21,377 nt of DNA from Didymodactylos carnosus (GCA_905250885.1 CAJNOQ010003111.1:1-21377); one strand, 5' to 3'; shown: positions 9,903-20,439, counted from the first letter of the stretch. The notes: generated by a model from the letters alone, not told the origin. Translations and numbers: made by a program.

Positions 9903-12146
9903 AAATTCTGTGATATGCACAGCAGCAGACATGATTTTGATCACTTATAATATATGATTATTCACTAGGGCTTCTCTATACTTATTCAAATCAAATACAT
10001 ATTTTATTCCATATCAGAACCTTCACACAAAACAACAAAGTATTTAACATATGACTCTGTAACTTACTTCAATTAGTCTTTAAATTTGTTTTAATCTCGT
10101 TTATTGATGTAAAAGTAGAAAATTCAAAAGATACAAGCCACAAAAGCGGATCGATGATCCATATACATATGGTCACCGTAAAAAAAAAGAAGAGAAACAA
10201 ACACTTAACTGTTACAGATTCGCTAATCCATACTAAATAGTACAAGAGGAAAAATGAGAGAAGAAGCGAGAAAAAAAAAAGAAATATTATAAATAAATAA
10301 GTATATCAGTAAGCATAAAATGTGAGTTATATTGTGTGTTGGTACTGCATGATATGTAAGGCGAGTGAATCAGACAGTCTTTAAATTTATTGTAACAATC
10401 AAAATAAACCGTTTTTGACTAATCTGTACACAGTAGCAGAATCAGTGAGGATGTGAAATTTATTTATTTAGTTCATTTTTATTCAAACAGGTGAATATTT
10501 CCATGTATTCTTGTATCGTAGAATTTAAGTTTAATTTCAATTTAATGTACAAGTTATTCTTTCTATTAGCTACTAAGACCAAAGTAGGGATGTTACTACA
10601 AAGAAAATAACTTTATACTTTGAAAAAAAAACGTTTTAAATAGGTTTAGTCCACAAAAGAACACGATAGTCGTCGAAAGAAATCAAACTTTTTATCTTAT
10701 CATGATTTTTGCTGTTTGTGATTATGTACAAAAGTTTAAATTTTCTTCAATGCTACTGAATGAAACTCAATATTAGTCGACGAATAATTTCTGTTATTTT
10801 AGTTCATTAATAAGTTCTACTATTCAATTTCTCACTCACAAAAATGACGTTAGTTGTTTTTTAACTTCTTTACAAAGAAGAAAAAGAAAAACGACTTTTT
10901 TCTTTTTTTTTTAAATGACATCACCAAAAATTCAAACTATATACTCTTCTCATTAGACTATGGAGATATAATAGTGAATTGAATATAGAAGAAGATATCC
11001 ATGACAAGAAAAACATGTTACACCTAACAGATTATATAAATGATGATGAAATATCATATGGTGCCAATTTCTTTTTTTGATTTTATACGCGTATATGTAT
11101 GTATCGATACAAACCATAACTTTTTTTCTTTTTATCATTAGTTCAAAGAAGAAAATAAACGGCACACTTTGTGTTGTTGATTATTTAAAATCGATTTTCC
11201 AGTTCAACGAATAATTTAAAACTCATACGCACATATCGATTGAAGGCTCTTTTTTTATATTTTATTTAAATAGTTCAAAATATTTGACTCATACGACTAG
11301 TTTACCGCAAATAAAAAAGCTGACATGTTCTAATGGTATTATTATGTAATTTACAGGTCAAGAGAGAGACATGCTACACGTTAAGTGTTCAAAAGTGGCA
11401 ATAAATAAGTGAAAAAAAAAAAAGGATGCATCATACAAACCAATTGAAAAAAAAAATTGTTCAAGATATATCAAATACGTTTTCTCACTATGTTTTATCT
11501 TGTATAACAATCCTCTTTATGTTTCGAGATAAACTGAACAGTCTGTGTTTGTAACGAGAAGAATGACATATTATACACTCAAAAAGACAATGTGAATAGT
11601 GCAAGATCATAAAGTATTCAAAGTTGCTTAAAAATAAATAATAAAATTAAAAAAAGAAAAAAGAAGAGTCGAACAAGTTCACCGAAAATAATCACATAAG
11701 TTAAAGTTTTACGAATATAAAATAATAGACACATTTTTCGAGCATTTGTTAAACCATCTTTCTGGATGAATATTTGTATAAGAGAGTTTTTTTAGTATTT
11801 TTCATAAAGAAAGATGATCAAAATTGTTCTACTAAAAATGTGATTCAGATTAGAAGTATACTCGAATTACACATTAGAATCAAACAGAATCTACTTTTAA
11901 AGTGCTGACAGTTGTTGTTATTTGTCTGTTAATGATGAGAAACAAACTCATATTACTTCCGTAGATAACGTTTCGATAAATCATTTTTTCTTTTTTGTCA
12001 CTGTTGAAAACACTAATCATAACGATTAATAAAGACAAAATATGTTTTCCTCTCCCTCCCAAAAGTAAAAAAATAAAAAAATAACAGAATATTTCTGTTC
12101 ATATATACATAGGCAATTATTCTTCTTCTGAATTGTTCTCTCCCTT

Positions 12147-12161
12147 TCTCTCTCTCTCTCT
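12147..12161. repeat. (CT)n microsatellite
   Basis: Seven CT units inside a pyrimidine-rich stretch. Confidence 0.85.
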
Positions 12162-15100
12162 TACTTGTATATTTTGAAGACTATAGAGAGATGAATGACT
12201 TCATCGTTATACATATTGCAGAACAATATTTTTAAACAATTGTTATGAATAAATCAAAATCTGTCAAAAGTAATTATTGAAACTGTAACAATTACAATGT
12301 CGATGTGATCAACAATAATAATTGAAATTATCTTAAAAATGAGACCTTTTGTTTTGATCTTTGAAAATTTATAATATTCAACTTTTAGAGTTTCTTTTTC
12401 TTCTTCTTCTTCATAATATCTGATCTGATGCATAAAAAGATAGTTAAATTATAGAGAGATGTTATTCTTATCAATTAACAAATTTACTATTTTTTTTTTC
12501 AAAATTAAACACTACAATATCTCATCTATTATATGTAAAATAAGAAGAAAAAAAAAAATGAAAAAAGAATGCATACTATTAACATATTAATGAAAATTAA
12601 AGAGAAAAATTTTGAATATACAACAGGGAACTTCAATTATCTGAAAGCTTTTAACAAATAAGAAATTTGATTCTAACATATGTTTATTTATCGAATAAAG
12701 ACTACCTCTATAAGAAGGACAGACTTTATACAAAAAAGAAAATGATCATTAGATCAAAAAATAAAGGATCTAAAGATGAATGATATAAAAATTTGAAATT
12801 TGAAATATTTGATTAAACATCAAGTATACAACAAACATTTTTAGATCAGTAATACAAATTAAAATATTAGCAAACGTTACAAAGAATTGGACAACTAAAT
12901 TATAATAGAAATTAGTTCATCAAATTACAATTTTTTCTTTTGCTGAAATTAATATTAGGAACATGTCATAATTTGTGACATTTTCCAACATCAAAAATTT
13001 GATTTTTTCTTTTTTCTCAAATTCTATATTATATTTCATTCACATATAACAATAACATGACAGAAGATGATGTATAAGATTATAAAACAAAACGAAAATG
13101 TTTATCTTTGTTAATGACAGTTGTTGAGAAAAGATTCATCCTTTAATTTAATATGAGAGAAAAGAAGATAGAAGTAAAATTTAGATATTATTTATCTATG
13201 CTAATATATGAGGATAATAAATATCGATCAAATATTTTTATATTCTATAATTTTCTTATTTTAGTTAATTCATAATTTTTCTTTTAACTATTCTACTATA
13301 TTTTAGAGACTAAAAATTGATTTTTGATAAAGATTTTATCTTCACAAATCCGTTAATATAGACCGTTTGTTTCTATTTTTCTTTCACTATGATGTATATA
13401 TTCAATGTACATTTATAATGTTCATGTGTGTATACATTATGATTAATTAGAAACTGATCATATACATATTGGTACTCTCTAATTGATTCATAGATGTATG
13501 TGTGAGAATGTTTAGTAAAGAACAATTATCTCTATTTTGCAGGATTAAAATCTATTGTCCTTGAAATGAATGGTACAATCGTTAAGTGCATAATAAAACT
13601 TTAGTAGAGATAAATAAAACTTCAAAAAAACAACAACTCATCCTTTCTTTATATAGTAATACATCTACTATAGTGATCTGTATAAATAAATGAACAATAC
13701 AATTTTACAATATTACAATGTCAGAATATATTAATCAATCAAAAAACAATATTATTCTATTATCTTTATAGGAATAAAATATAAAAACCCTTCTAAATAT
13801 ATAATTCTTACAGAGTACTCTTTTTTTTCTTCTTCTTTACATTCACAATTTTATCTAAAATTTAAATATAAACGTTTATTTTTTACTCATTGCCGTTTTC
13901 TTACGTATATAAAATGGCAAAATATTTTATCGTTCGTTTTATATTTTTTTATGCATATATATATACGTATTTAAACATATTTTATGATTTTTTGGTATTG
14001 TTCAGGTCATATATATCATTGCACAAATATACTTGTTAACAAACTGACATTTCAGATCACCTTCGTGCATATATAGTTATAAATAATTACGTGAATAGTA
14101 AAAAGAAAAAAAAAGAGACTGTTACTGATTGACCGACAGAAAAACATCTTATATATCCGTATACCACTTAAAATTGTTAATTGAGCTAAAGTCGTAGACT
14201 AACATCATTGAATAATAATAACAATAATGATGATTTTCTCACTAATTATCGTTATTGTTGATAGGCATCTAATTTTCACACATTAGACTGTATATAATAC
14301 AAATATAAATTTCTGTCTTCATCATCCAACACGATGTAATGTGTTATCAACGTGTAAAATATACCCCCATATGGTTCATAGTCCGTTAATGTGTAATTTG
14401 TCTGACTTGTCAATAACTAATTCAAAAAGAATAAGTGTGTATAAATATACTCGAAAAAAGATTTTCAAGATCATAGATCGTTCAGCAACATTATAGAATT
14501 ACAAAATAAAGACATAGATATAATGATTATTTAAAAATGATTATAACAAAAGAAAGGTCATTTTATCACTATTACTCCATTGTTTTTGGTATACATACAT
14601 TTTACAACTATATGACATTTTATGTCTAATATTTTGGAATTTTTCAATTATTTTCGTATTATATCGAAAGATTTTTGCATTATGGTATAGCTATAGAAAA
14701 AATCAAACACGTTTTTTTTCTTGTTATATAATAAATCTTCCTTTGTTTGCACTTAATTATTTATAACACACATACACACATTCTTTTACATATAATAGTT
14801 AGATATAATATCAACATTACAACAAATCGTGTAACAAAATGCAATTAGTGTGTGTGATTAGAAATATGAGGTTAAGTGTGCGCATATATATATTGTGTTT
14901 TCTTTGTCATTTCTTTTGTATTCTGAATATACCTTTTCTTCTTGAAATATGTCAAGAGGAAGAAGAAACTTTATAAGATAAAGATAAGAATTAATTAAAA
15001 AATTATTTCATTAGGTGAAAATAGGAAAAGTTTTACAATTAAAAATATATAAATCAAAAATGCTCATCTTCTTTAGAGATCTATTATTACTTTCTTTCTC

Positions 15101-15429
15101 TCCTGGCGTACACGAATACCATCTTTCAACAAGTATCACTTGCACACATTTGATAATACATTGTCTAGGCTAGACAAAAAGAATTTTCAAGATTTCGGAA
15201 ATGAGTGACAAGCGGCTTCTCTCGTCTTCTCTTGAACATGGCTCAAGGCTAATGCACTGCACTGAATGATTCAAGTACTTTTCATGTTGTTCTGTAAGAA
15301 ATTACATTATATTTTTCTTTCTTTTTTCCTTTGGTCGATTACTAAAGAAATAAATAGCCTCTGTATACTGAAAAAAAAAGAAGAGGACTTTGTTGGCAAT
15401 TAGAGCTAAATAAACCAAAAGTAATGTGT

Positions 15430-15690
15430 GCGTTAGCTAATATCCTTCTATTATGCAGTTAGCCAGGCAAAAAAGAGTAAGTAAGGAAATCTATCTTATA
15501 AAATAACTCAAGTTAAAGAGTAGATTTTTTGGGTCAAATAGCTAACTGCGCCGAGCAAGTGCCCACTTGCTTGCTCTAAGCAGATGATCCAATAGGCGTT
15601 TGACTGAGCCCAATTCAAACGTATCAGTTAGCTTCAACTCACTTAAGCTAGTTTTAACGAGTTAAAAATTGAGTCAGATAGCTACAAGCA
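15430..15690. repeat. Patch of GTTAGC-type inverted repeats, possible element remnant
   Basis: GCAGTTAGC at 15455-15463 is exactly inverted as GCTAACTGC at 15541-15549, and CAGTTAGC recurs at 15625-15632. A tight near-palindrome GCAAGTGCCCACTTGC lies at 15555-15570. The patch is less A+T-rich than its surroundings and its composition differs from the flanking 7.9 kb. It may be an old non-autonomous element. No boundaries, target duplication or tRNA-like promoter boxes could be established. Confidence 0.35.
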
Positions 15691-17352
15691 CCCGTTTCAC
15701 GATTTTTTTACTGCTTGGGTTGTTTGGGTGTTTCGAAGTATCAAAATTTTTCTGTTGATAGATTCAGAATATACGATTAAAACTACCGTGCTTCTGCACA
15801 TATCCGCCTGCTTTATACAGAGAGTCGTGCCAGGAAAATATAGCTATGCTTACCGTATAGAGAAGTGACTCAAAGGTCTCATACCTACTTCATCAAATAT
15901 GTGAAAACCGATTTTTCAGAGAACGTTGCTTGATGATGGACTTAGTGTAAACTGGAAAAATTTCAATAGACTACAGTACAGAGACGAGGTATGATGGGTT
16001 GAACAAATAAAAAGAAATACATACATACCTGATGAAAGTTGAAAGATTTGTTTGATTATGAGAATTGAACATCGTTCTCATTTTGTAAGAAGAAAATATA
16101 GCCTCTGTACTAAAAAAAAACGAAAGAAAAAGAATATATATAATTGTATGTGTGACACTATACTTCTGCTAGTGGTGATGGTCATTTTCTTTTTTCTCGT
16201 AAAACTCAGCATATCCTCTTATCGTCCATCATCTCTCTTTTCTCTGAGAAATCTGAATACACAGTAATGATGATTATTCTCATTAGTCAATAGCCACTCA
16301 TACTTTTGATGAGATGAGATGAATAACTAAATGTAGTATTCTTTGATTTTGATCCTTGTCTTGTGCTTAATGATCATTTTTTGAAAATAGTTTAGAGTTC
16401 TAGAGTTAGTTGTTGGTAGTTCAAGAGTAACGAGTTCAAGAGAATGACGAACTGAAATATTTGACACTAATATTTCTAACTAAAAGAAAGCGTGTATGTT
16501 TCACAAAGAAGGAACTTATCAATAATTCACACAAAATCTTTTTTTTTCATATGCTGTTCTATTGACTTTAAACAATAGAGAATTTGCATAATATACACGA
16601 GTCCCGTATGTTGTTTGTCATCAGTTTTCGAAACTAAATCATGCAACAGATGGTATTACAAGCAACAATTTCGATACAAACATGATACTCTAACTCTCAT
16701 CTCCCATGTCACAGAAGAAGAGGACGAAGAATTTAACTTTATAAATATTTGTTGAAATTTTCGAAGACTAACTGACGTTCAGTCTTAAACAGTTTTAAAA
16801 ATAATTTTCAGAAACATTCAAATTTCTCATTTTTTCAACTGTCAAAACGAACTCGGGTGAACATGTGAGCGCTGAAATAATTGACATACAAAAAAATTCT
16901 AAAATTAATTAATTTTTTATCTCTCTCTACTCGTGTACGGAAACGAGAAAGTGTTATAATTTGAGCTTTGAAATTTGATTATTTTTTTTCTTGAAGAAAT
17001 AATAAAATACACATTTCTTTTGATTTCTCTAGCTATACATTCATTCATTTTCAAAAAGTTAAATATTCTTTGTGTTCGTCTAGCCAACATGTCAATTAAT
17101 AGACGCAATCAACGACGTAATTAAGGAAGTTAAAACAAAAAAAGATTATGAATCATAGGTAATGGCCTGTAAAAAGAACGTATAGATAGCTTTGATCGTG
17201 TATATATAATATGGAAAAAAAACGTGTGCATGTACGTATCGCACTCACAACATTAATTAGAATACTTGTGAAAAAAAGAAAAAACCTTACCATTACGATT
17301 TAAAATGCATTAAGAATCCTTAGAGTGTCACTTTTCCCACCCATTCGAAGGT
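15691..17352. other. Non-coding stretch, nothing assigned
   Basis: A+T-rich with no recognised gene. Open frames at 16052-16267 (plus) and 16917-17108 (minus) are Lys/Phe/Ile-rich with no motif. I see no repeat with clear ends. Confidence 0.5.
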
Positions 17353-17358
17353 ATAAAA
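17353..17358. repeat. Target-site duplication, left copy
   Basis: ATAAAA directly abuts the left inverted repeat of the miniature element and matches the right flank exactly. It extends to 7 bp if one terminal C is counted. Confidence 0.65.
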
Positions 17359-17723
17359 CCAAGGGGGAAACAGCAGATGTTGTGACTTTTGTAATCTGGA
17401 CTCCTTTCCACAGGCAATCAATTTTTTTCAAATTTTGTTGTACTCCTGGAGACACATTGGTATTCTTCGTGACTTCACTGAATCCGAAGAATTTTTCTGA
17501 CTGTTTTTGAATTTTTCCGCGTTTTTTCCGCTTAGTCCCATTTGCAGTCATTTTTACAGATATTCGGAATTTCATCGAATTTTAATCCCTTTTTCCAAGT
17601 TTTCCTTGTACTCCCAGGTATTCCTCCAGTTTCTCGAATTTTGGGAAGTTTTTATAGGATTCTCCAAACTTCTGTAGGTCTGGGAGTATACAGCTGCTTG
17701 GAATTCTGCTGTTTCCCCCTTGG
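17359..17723. mobile_element. hAT-like miniature inverted-repeat element (365 bp)
   Basis: Perfect 18-bp terminal inverted repeats: CCAAGGGGGAAACAGCAG at 17359-17376 and its complement at 17706-17723. The flanks carry a direct duplication, ATAAAA at 17353-17358 and 17724-17729. If the outermost C is assigned to the target, the repeat is 17 bp starting CAAGGGGG, and the duplication becomes 7 bp identical, or 8 bp with one mismatch (TATAAAAC / GATAAAAC). A CA-start with an 8-bp duplication is typical of hAT transposons (family knowledge). The interior has no transposase, so the element is non-autonomous. It carries an extra 9-bp internal inverted pair (TACTCCCAG 17609-17617, CTGGGAGTA 17680-17688). 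Open frames across it on both strands are shadows. Confidence 0.8.
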
Positions 17724-17729
17724 ATAAAA
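17724..17729. repeat. Target-site duplication, right copy
   Basis: ATAAAA directly follows the right inverted repeat, matching 17353-17358. Confidence 0.65.
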
Positions 17730-17973
17730 CACATTCAGTTGCCATCATTGACGGAAAACATACGTTCGATTCGACATACAAAATAGTCTTTTATTTCTTT
17801 TTCTGCATCGGAGCAAAAGGATAGGTCAGTCACATGATTGGCGTTGACAGAGTTATAGAGGCGTCTAAAAGTTCATTTCTGAATTAATCAAGTAGGAAAG
17901 TTACTTAGCACACGCTGCCCATGTAGAAATTTTGATATCTTCCACGATGTGAACAAGCGCGGAATTTTTTGTA

Positions 17974-17989
17974 GTATTTCATGAAATAC
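17974..17989. repeat. Perfect 16-bp palindrome
   Basis: GTATTTCATGAAATAC is a perfect palindrome. It is loosely nested between CAAGCG (17954-17959) and CGCTTG (17989-17994). No element ends were found. Confidence 0.55.
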
Positions 17990-18035
17990 GCTTGCACCCT
18001 CGTGCACACTCACAAGATACGTATCGATAAAGCGC

Positions 18036-18271
18036 GAACACTAGTTAATTTGTTGTTGTTTTTGCGAATTTAATCGTGAACACACGTTAAAAACTCGTTC
18101 ACGGCAGTGTTATGTGTGAACTGGTGTGTAAGAAATGTTTTTCTTGAACACTAGTTAATTTGTCGTTTTGTCCACGCGTATTCTCGTATCGAAACACTAT
18201 TACACGCATGAAAACTCGTAAATGTTCTACTCAAGAACATGCGTGAACAAAACGACAAATTAACTAGTGTC
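18036..18271. mobile_element. Foldback repeat with three ACACTAGTTAATTTGT copies
   Basis: The motif ACACTAGTTAATTTGTCGTT occurs directly at 18148 and inverted ending at 18270, giving a perfect 25-bp inverted pair (18148-18172 / 18246-18270) that continues imperfectly for about 15 more bases inward. A third, direct copy with one or two changes starts at 18038. Between the direct copies, shared pieces (ACAC, AAACTCG) suggest a diverged tandem duplication of about 110 bp. No target duplication was found at any of the three edges, so the true element limits are uncertain. No coding capacity was seen. Confidence 0.6.
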
Positions 18272-18677
18272 TAGGGAAAGCAGTGCGTGTTTTCACTGCT
18301 TGCTTCCTATTATGTTTCTTTCTAATCGGTAGTCGCCGAGGTACTCGAAGATACCCGTATGATCTACAATAATTCCGTACTCTTTAACTAGCCCGCAGAC
18401 AGGCAACTTTCAGAAGTCTGATATTTGGTATTTTAGAATTTGTTAGAGATGCGCGCACGACATCTTTAATGTTTGCAGAAATTCCGCGTTTTTCAAACAG
18501 GAATCTTTTTCTAAATAATGTGTTTAAGTGAAGCAGCGCAACTAGTCGTTCACCGTTTAGGACAAAATGATGGAGCTCGTTGAACTTTACAACACTGATT
18601 ATAGGAGAAAGATGAGAAAATTCACCCTTGATTTTGTAGAATTTTTTTCTGTTTTCTTGTTTATGACTCCATCGATT

Positions 18678-18693
18678 TTCACGCGTGTTCACT
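18678..18693. repeat. 16-bp motif TTCACGCGTGTTCACT, copy 1
   Basis: Identical to 20424-20439, and 14 of 15 bases match the inverted copy at 19288-19302. Contains the palindromic core ACGCGT. Confidence 0.6.
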
Positions 18694-18971
18694 CATTACA
18701 GTTGTATACAAACTTATAAATTATTTGCCGATTGTAGACACGACATTAAATTATCTTCTTTCGTGAGTAAATGCGTTGTTCCAAAGGCAGAAGGTATGAA
18801 CATTCGTGGAACATTTTTCTCATTCGTGTCAACTAGCGAAAGAAATATTTCCCGATTATAACCACTTTTATTTGTGCAAATTTTGCTTTACGCAGTTGCA
18901 CCGGTTTTTTTTCTATTTGTGCTGTCAAGCGATGAAATGCATGAAGTCTCTCGCTTGCTGGGAGAATAATG

Positions 18972-19005
18972 AATGATCATCATTCTTTGTTCGATGATGA
19001 TCATT
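18972..19005. repeat. Hairpin with 12-bp perfect stem
   Basis: AATGATCATCAT (18972-18983) and ATGATGATCATT (18994-19005) are exact inverse complements around a 10-base loop. A further related AATGATCAT follows at 19012-19020. Confidence 0.6.
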
Positions 19006-19287
19006 ATGAATAATGATCATGATTCTTTTTCTATCGATTGATAATACACAAAGCATTAAAAATATACAAAAAAGCTCGGTATTCGTACAGTAAAAAAGTG
19101 TGTTACTGTCGAGTTTTTCGAACGTAGAGGCCACAGTCATAAATTGTAGTTTTTATTCCCTCTATCAGTATGTTTACTACATTCAGGAAAGCTCTAGTGA
19201 TTCTCTGTTGAATGCTATACTACGGACTATAGTTTGTCTGAATAGTTTTGTGCGTCATATACCCTTTTAGTTCTCCTTTTGTCCTCG

Positions 19288-19302
19288 GTGAACATGCGTG
19301 AA
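19288..19302. repeat. GTGAACATGCGTGAA motif, inverted copy
   Basis: Inverse complement of the 16-bp motif at 20424-20439 with one mismatch. Together these two copies bracket the AAGATCTTG arrays and the large foldback between them, and could be the ends of a ~1.15-kb composite element. Confidence 0.5.
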
Positions 19303-19335
19303 ATAGTATGTACATGTACTATCCAGGGTGAAGAA

Positions 19336-19500
19336 CCTTGAAGATCTTGTAAACATCTTGTAAGATCATATTACAAGATACCATAAGATTTCACAACATT
19401 CCGTGAGATCTTGTATGATCGTGTAAGAAGTGAGAAGGTCTTAAAAGATTTCATAAGATCATATAAGAATTCATCACATCTTAAAAGATTATGTCTCTGG
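19336..19500. repeat. Degenerate AAGATCTTGT repeat array, left block
   Basis: Around ten variants of TAAGATCTTGT / TAAGATCATAT follow one another at roughly 10-20-bp spacing (for example AAGATCTTGT, CTTGTAAGATCAT, GAGATCTTGTATGATC, AAAAGATTTCATAAGATC). The unit core AAGATCTT is palindromic, so the array can pair with itself. No coding potential. Confidence 0.6.
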
Positions 19501-19692
19501 TTCCGTCCTGTACTCTAGATCCTCTTTGAAAAAAAATATTTTCGGGTATAGGAAGCACTCTGACGTCCTTAGGAACGTGTCTTACCACATTTCTTATAGC
19601 CAGTTATGCACTTTATTTGTGCTCAGCTGACGTGTGAAGTTGAAGGACGAAAAAATTCTAAGCGTTTTATAAGAACTATGTTATATATAGTA
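19501..19692. other. Short non-coding spacer
   Basis: Separates the AAGATCTTG array from the large foldback. Nothing recognised apart from an A+T-rich target-like TTATATATAG next to the foldback. Confidence 0.4.
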
Positions 19693-19772
19693 CTCAGAGT
19701 TGACCAAAAGTTCGTAGAACGATGATACTCGCTCCCCTCACATCGTGATCAAAACCTTTGGTCAGCTCTAAG
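19693..19772. mobile_element. Nested ~80-bp palindromic mini-element, left
   Basis: CTCAGAGTTGACCAAA at the left and TTTGGTCAGCTCTAAG at the right form inverted ends, with TA on each side (19691-19692, 19773-19774). The interior has a second inverted pair around AACGATGAT / ATCGTGATC. The size is that of a minimal MITE. Confidence 0.55.
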
Positions 19773-19967
19773 TATATTCTGATAGCGCTTGAATTTCTCT
19801 ATCGTTCGATATATTTGTCTACTGTCTTGCATTTATCTATTGCAAAAATAACTTGAGTACAATGAAGACACCCTCAATTGACAAGTACGAAAATTCGCTG
19901 CTTTTTATGCTTTTTCAAATTATAGACACTATGAAAATAAATCTTTATAAAAGGAATTAAACAACCT

Positions 19968-20043
19968 GATAGAGCTTCAAATTCTCTATCATCCTGTATA
20001 TTTTTGTCTTATCTTGCATTTATGTGCTGAAGGATAATTTGAC
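19968..20043. repeat. Diverged third copy of the arm sequence inside the foldback loop
   Basis: TGATAGAGCTTCAAATTCTC followed by TATCATCCTGTATATTTTTG and TCTTGCATTTATGTGC parallels the left arm from about 19780 to 19857 in direct orientation, at roughly 75% by eye. This implies at least one older duplication before the near-identical arms formed. Confidence 0.5.
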
Positions 20044-20171
20044 TATCATACAGGCACGCTTTTCAATTGAGGGTGTCTTCATTGTACTCAAGTTATTTTT
20101 GCAATAGATAAATGCAAGACAGTAGACAAATATATAGGACGATAGAGAATTTCCACCGCTATCAGAATATA

Positions 20172-20255
20172 CTTAGGGCTGACCAAACGTTTTGATCACG
20201 GTGTGAGGAGGAGAGGGCAGAATCATCGTTCTACGAACTTTTGGTCAACCCTAAG
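20172..20255. mobile_element. Nested ~84-bp palindromic mini-element, right
   Basis: CTTAGGGCTGACCAAA at the left and TTTGGTCAACCCTAAG at the right, again flanked by TA (20170-20171, 20256-20257). It is the inverted counterpart of 19693-19772 and has nearly perfect 16-bp ends of its own (one mismatch). Confidence 0.55.
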
Positions 20256-20294
20256 TATATATTGTTGCAAAATTTATGTGGTAACAATGAATCA

Positions 20295-20420
20295 TCACTT
20301 CGTGTAAGATTTTATAAGATCTTGTGACAAGAAATCGTATGATCTTGTGATACGAACTCAATATAAGTATACGCTCTTCTTGGCAAGATCTTGCAAGACT
20401 ACGTGAATAAGTGACCACAC
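20295..20420. repeat. Degenerate AAGATCTTG repeat array, right block
   Basis: TAAGATTTTATAAGATCTTG, GTATGATCTTGTG and GCAAGATCTTGCAAGA variants resume just beyond the foldback. The same motif therefore lies on both sides, suggesting the foldback inserted into or expanded within this repeat. Confidence 0.55.
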
Positions 20421-20423
20421 AAC

Positions 20424-20439
20424 TTCACGCGTGTTCACT
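20424..20439. repeat. 16-bp motif TTCACGCGTGTTCACT, copy 2
   Basis: Exact repeat of 18678-18693 and inverse (one mismatch) of 19288-19302. Confidence 0.6.

Larger units (their letters stand above)
7572..15429. other. Gene-free A+T-rich upstream region with simple repeats
   Basis: About 7.9 kb with no credible coding exon on either strand. The few open frames of 60-85 codons are low-complexity, rich in Lys/Phe/Ile, and lack domain motifs. It contains many A- and T-homopolymers, TTC tracts (7983-7996, 12397-12412), a poly(A) run (8819-8836), and CT/GA tracts (9637-9655, 9889-9902, 12147-12161). The protocadherin promoter and any non-coding first exon should lie here, but I cannot place them. 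Confidence 0.6.
18272..19287. other. Non-coding stretch with short hairpins
   Basis: Holds a 102-codon minus-strand open frame (18692-18384) with no recognised motif, one copy of the 16-bp GTGAACACGCGTGAA-type motif at 18678-18693, and a hairpin at 18972-19005. No gene is supported. Confidence 0.4.
19693..20255. mobile_element. Large foldback (Tc1/mariner-like MITE) with nested palindromes
   Basis: Inverted arms at 19693-19881 and 20063-20255 are roughly 85-90% alike by eye. Their inner 73 bp (19809-19881 against 20063-20135) are identical, which argues for recent origin or gene conversion. The tips read TA-CTCAGAGTTGACCAAAAG and, from the other side, TA-CTTAGGGTTGACCAAAAG, so TA flanks both ends. 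Each arm also ends inward with an inverse of its own tip (GGTCAGCTCTAAG-TA), so the outer ~80 bp of each arm is itself a small palindromic element. A third, diverged direct copy of the mid-arm lies in the loop at about 19968-20043. No open reading frame of interest. Confidence 0.75.

Noticed and set aside
15541-15720. Possible tRNA or tRNA-derived SINE because of hairpins and an AATTCAAAC word
   Set aside because: No cloverleaf, no proper A box, and the B-box resemblance is partial.
17300-17781. Four overlapping open frames on both strands
   Set aside because: All fall across the hAT-like miniature element and give no transposase motif.
18384-18692. 102-codon minus-strand open frame, the longest outside the protocadherin
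   Set aside because: Translated sequence shows no recognisable domain, signal or membrane segment. It starts inside the repeated 16-bp motif, so it is probably a chance frame in repeat DNA.
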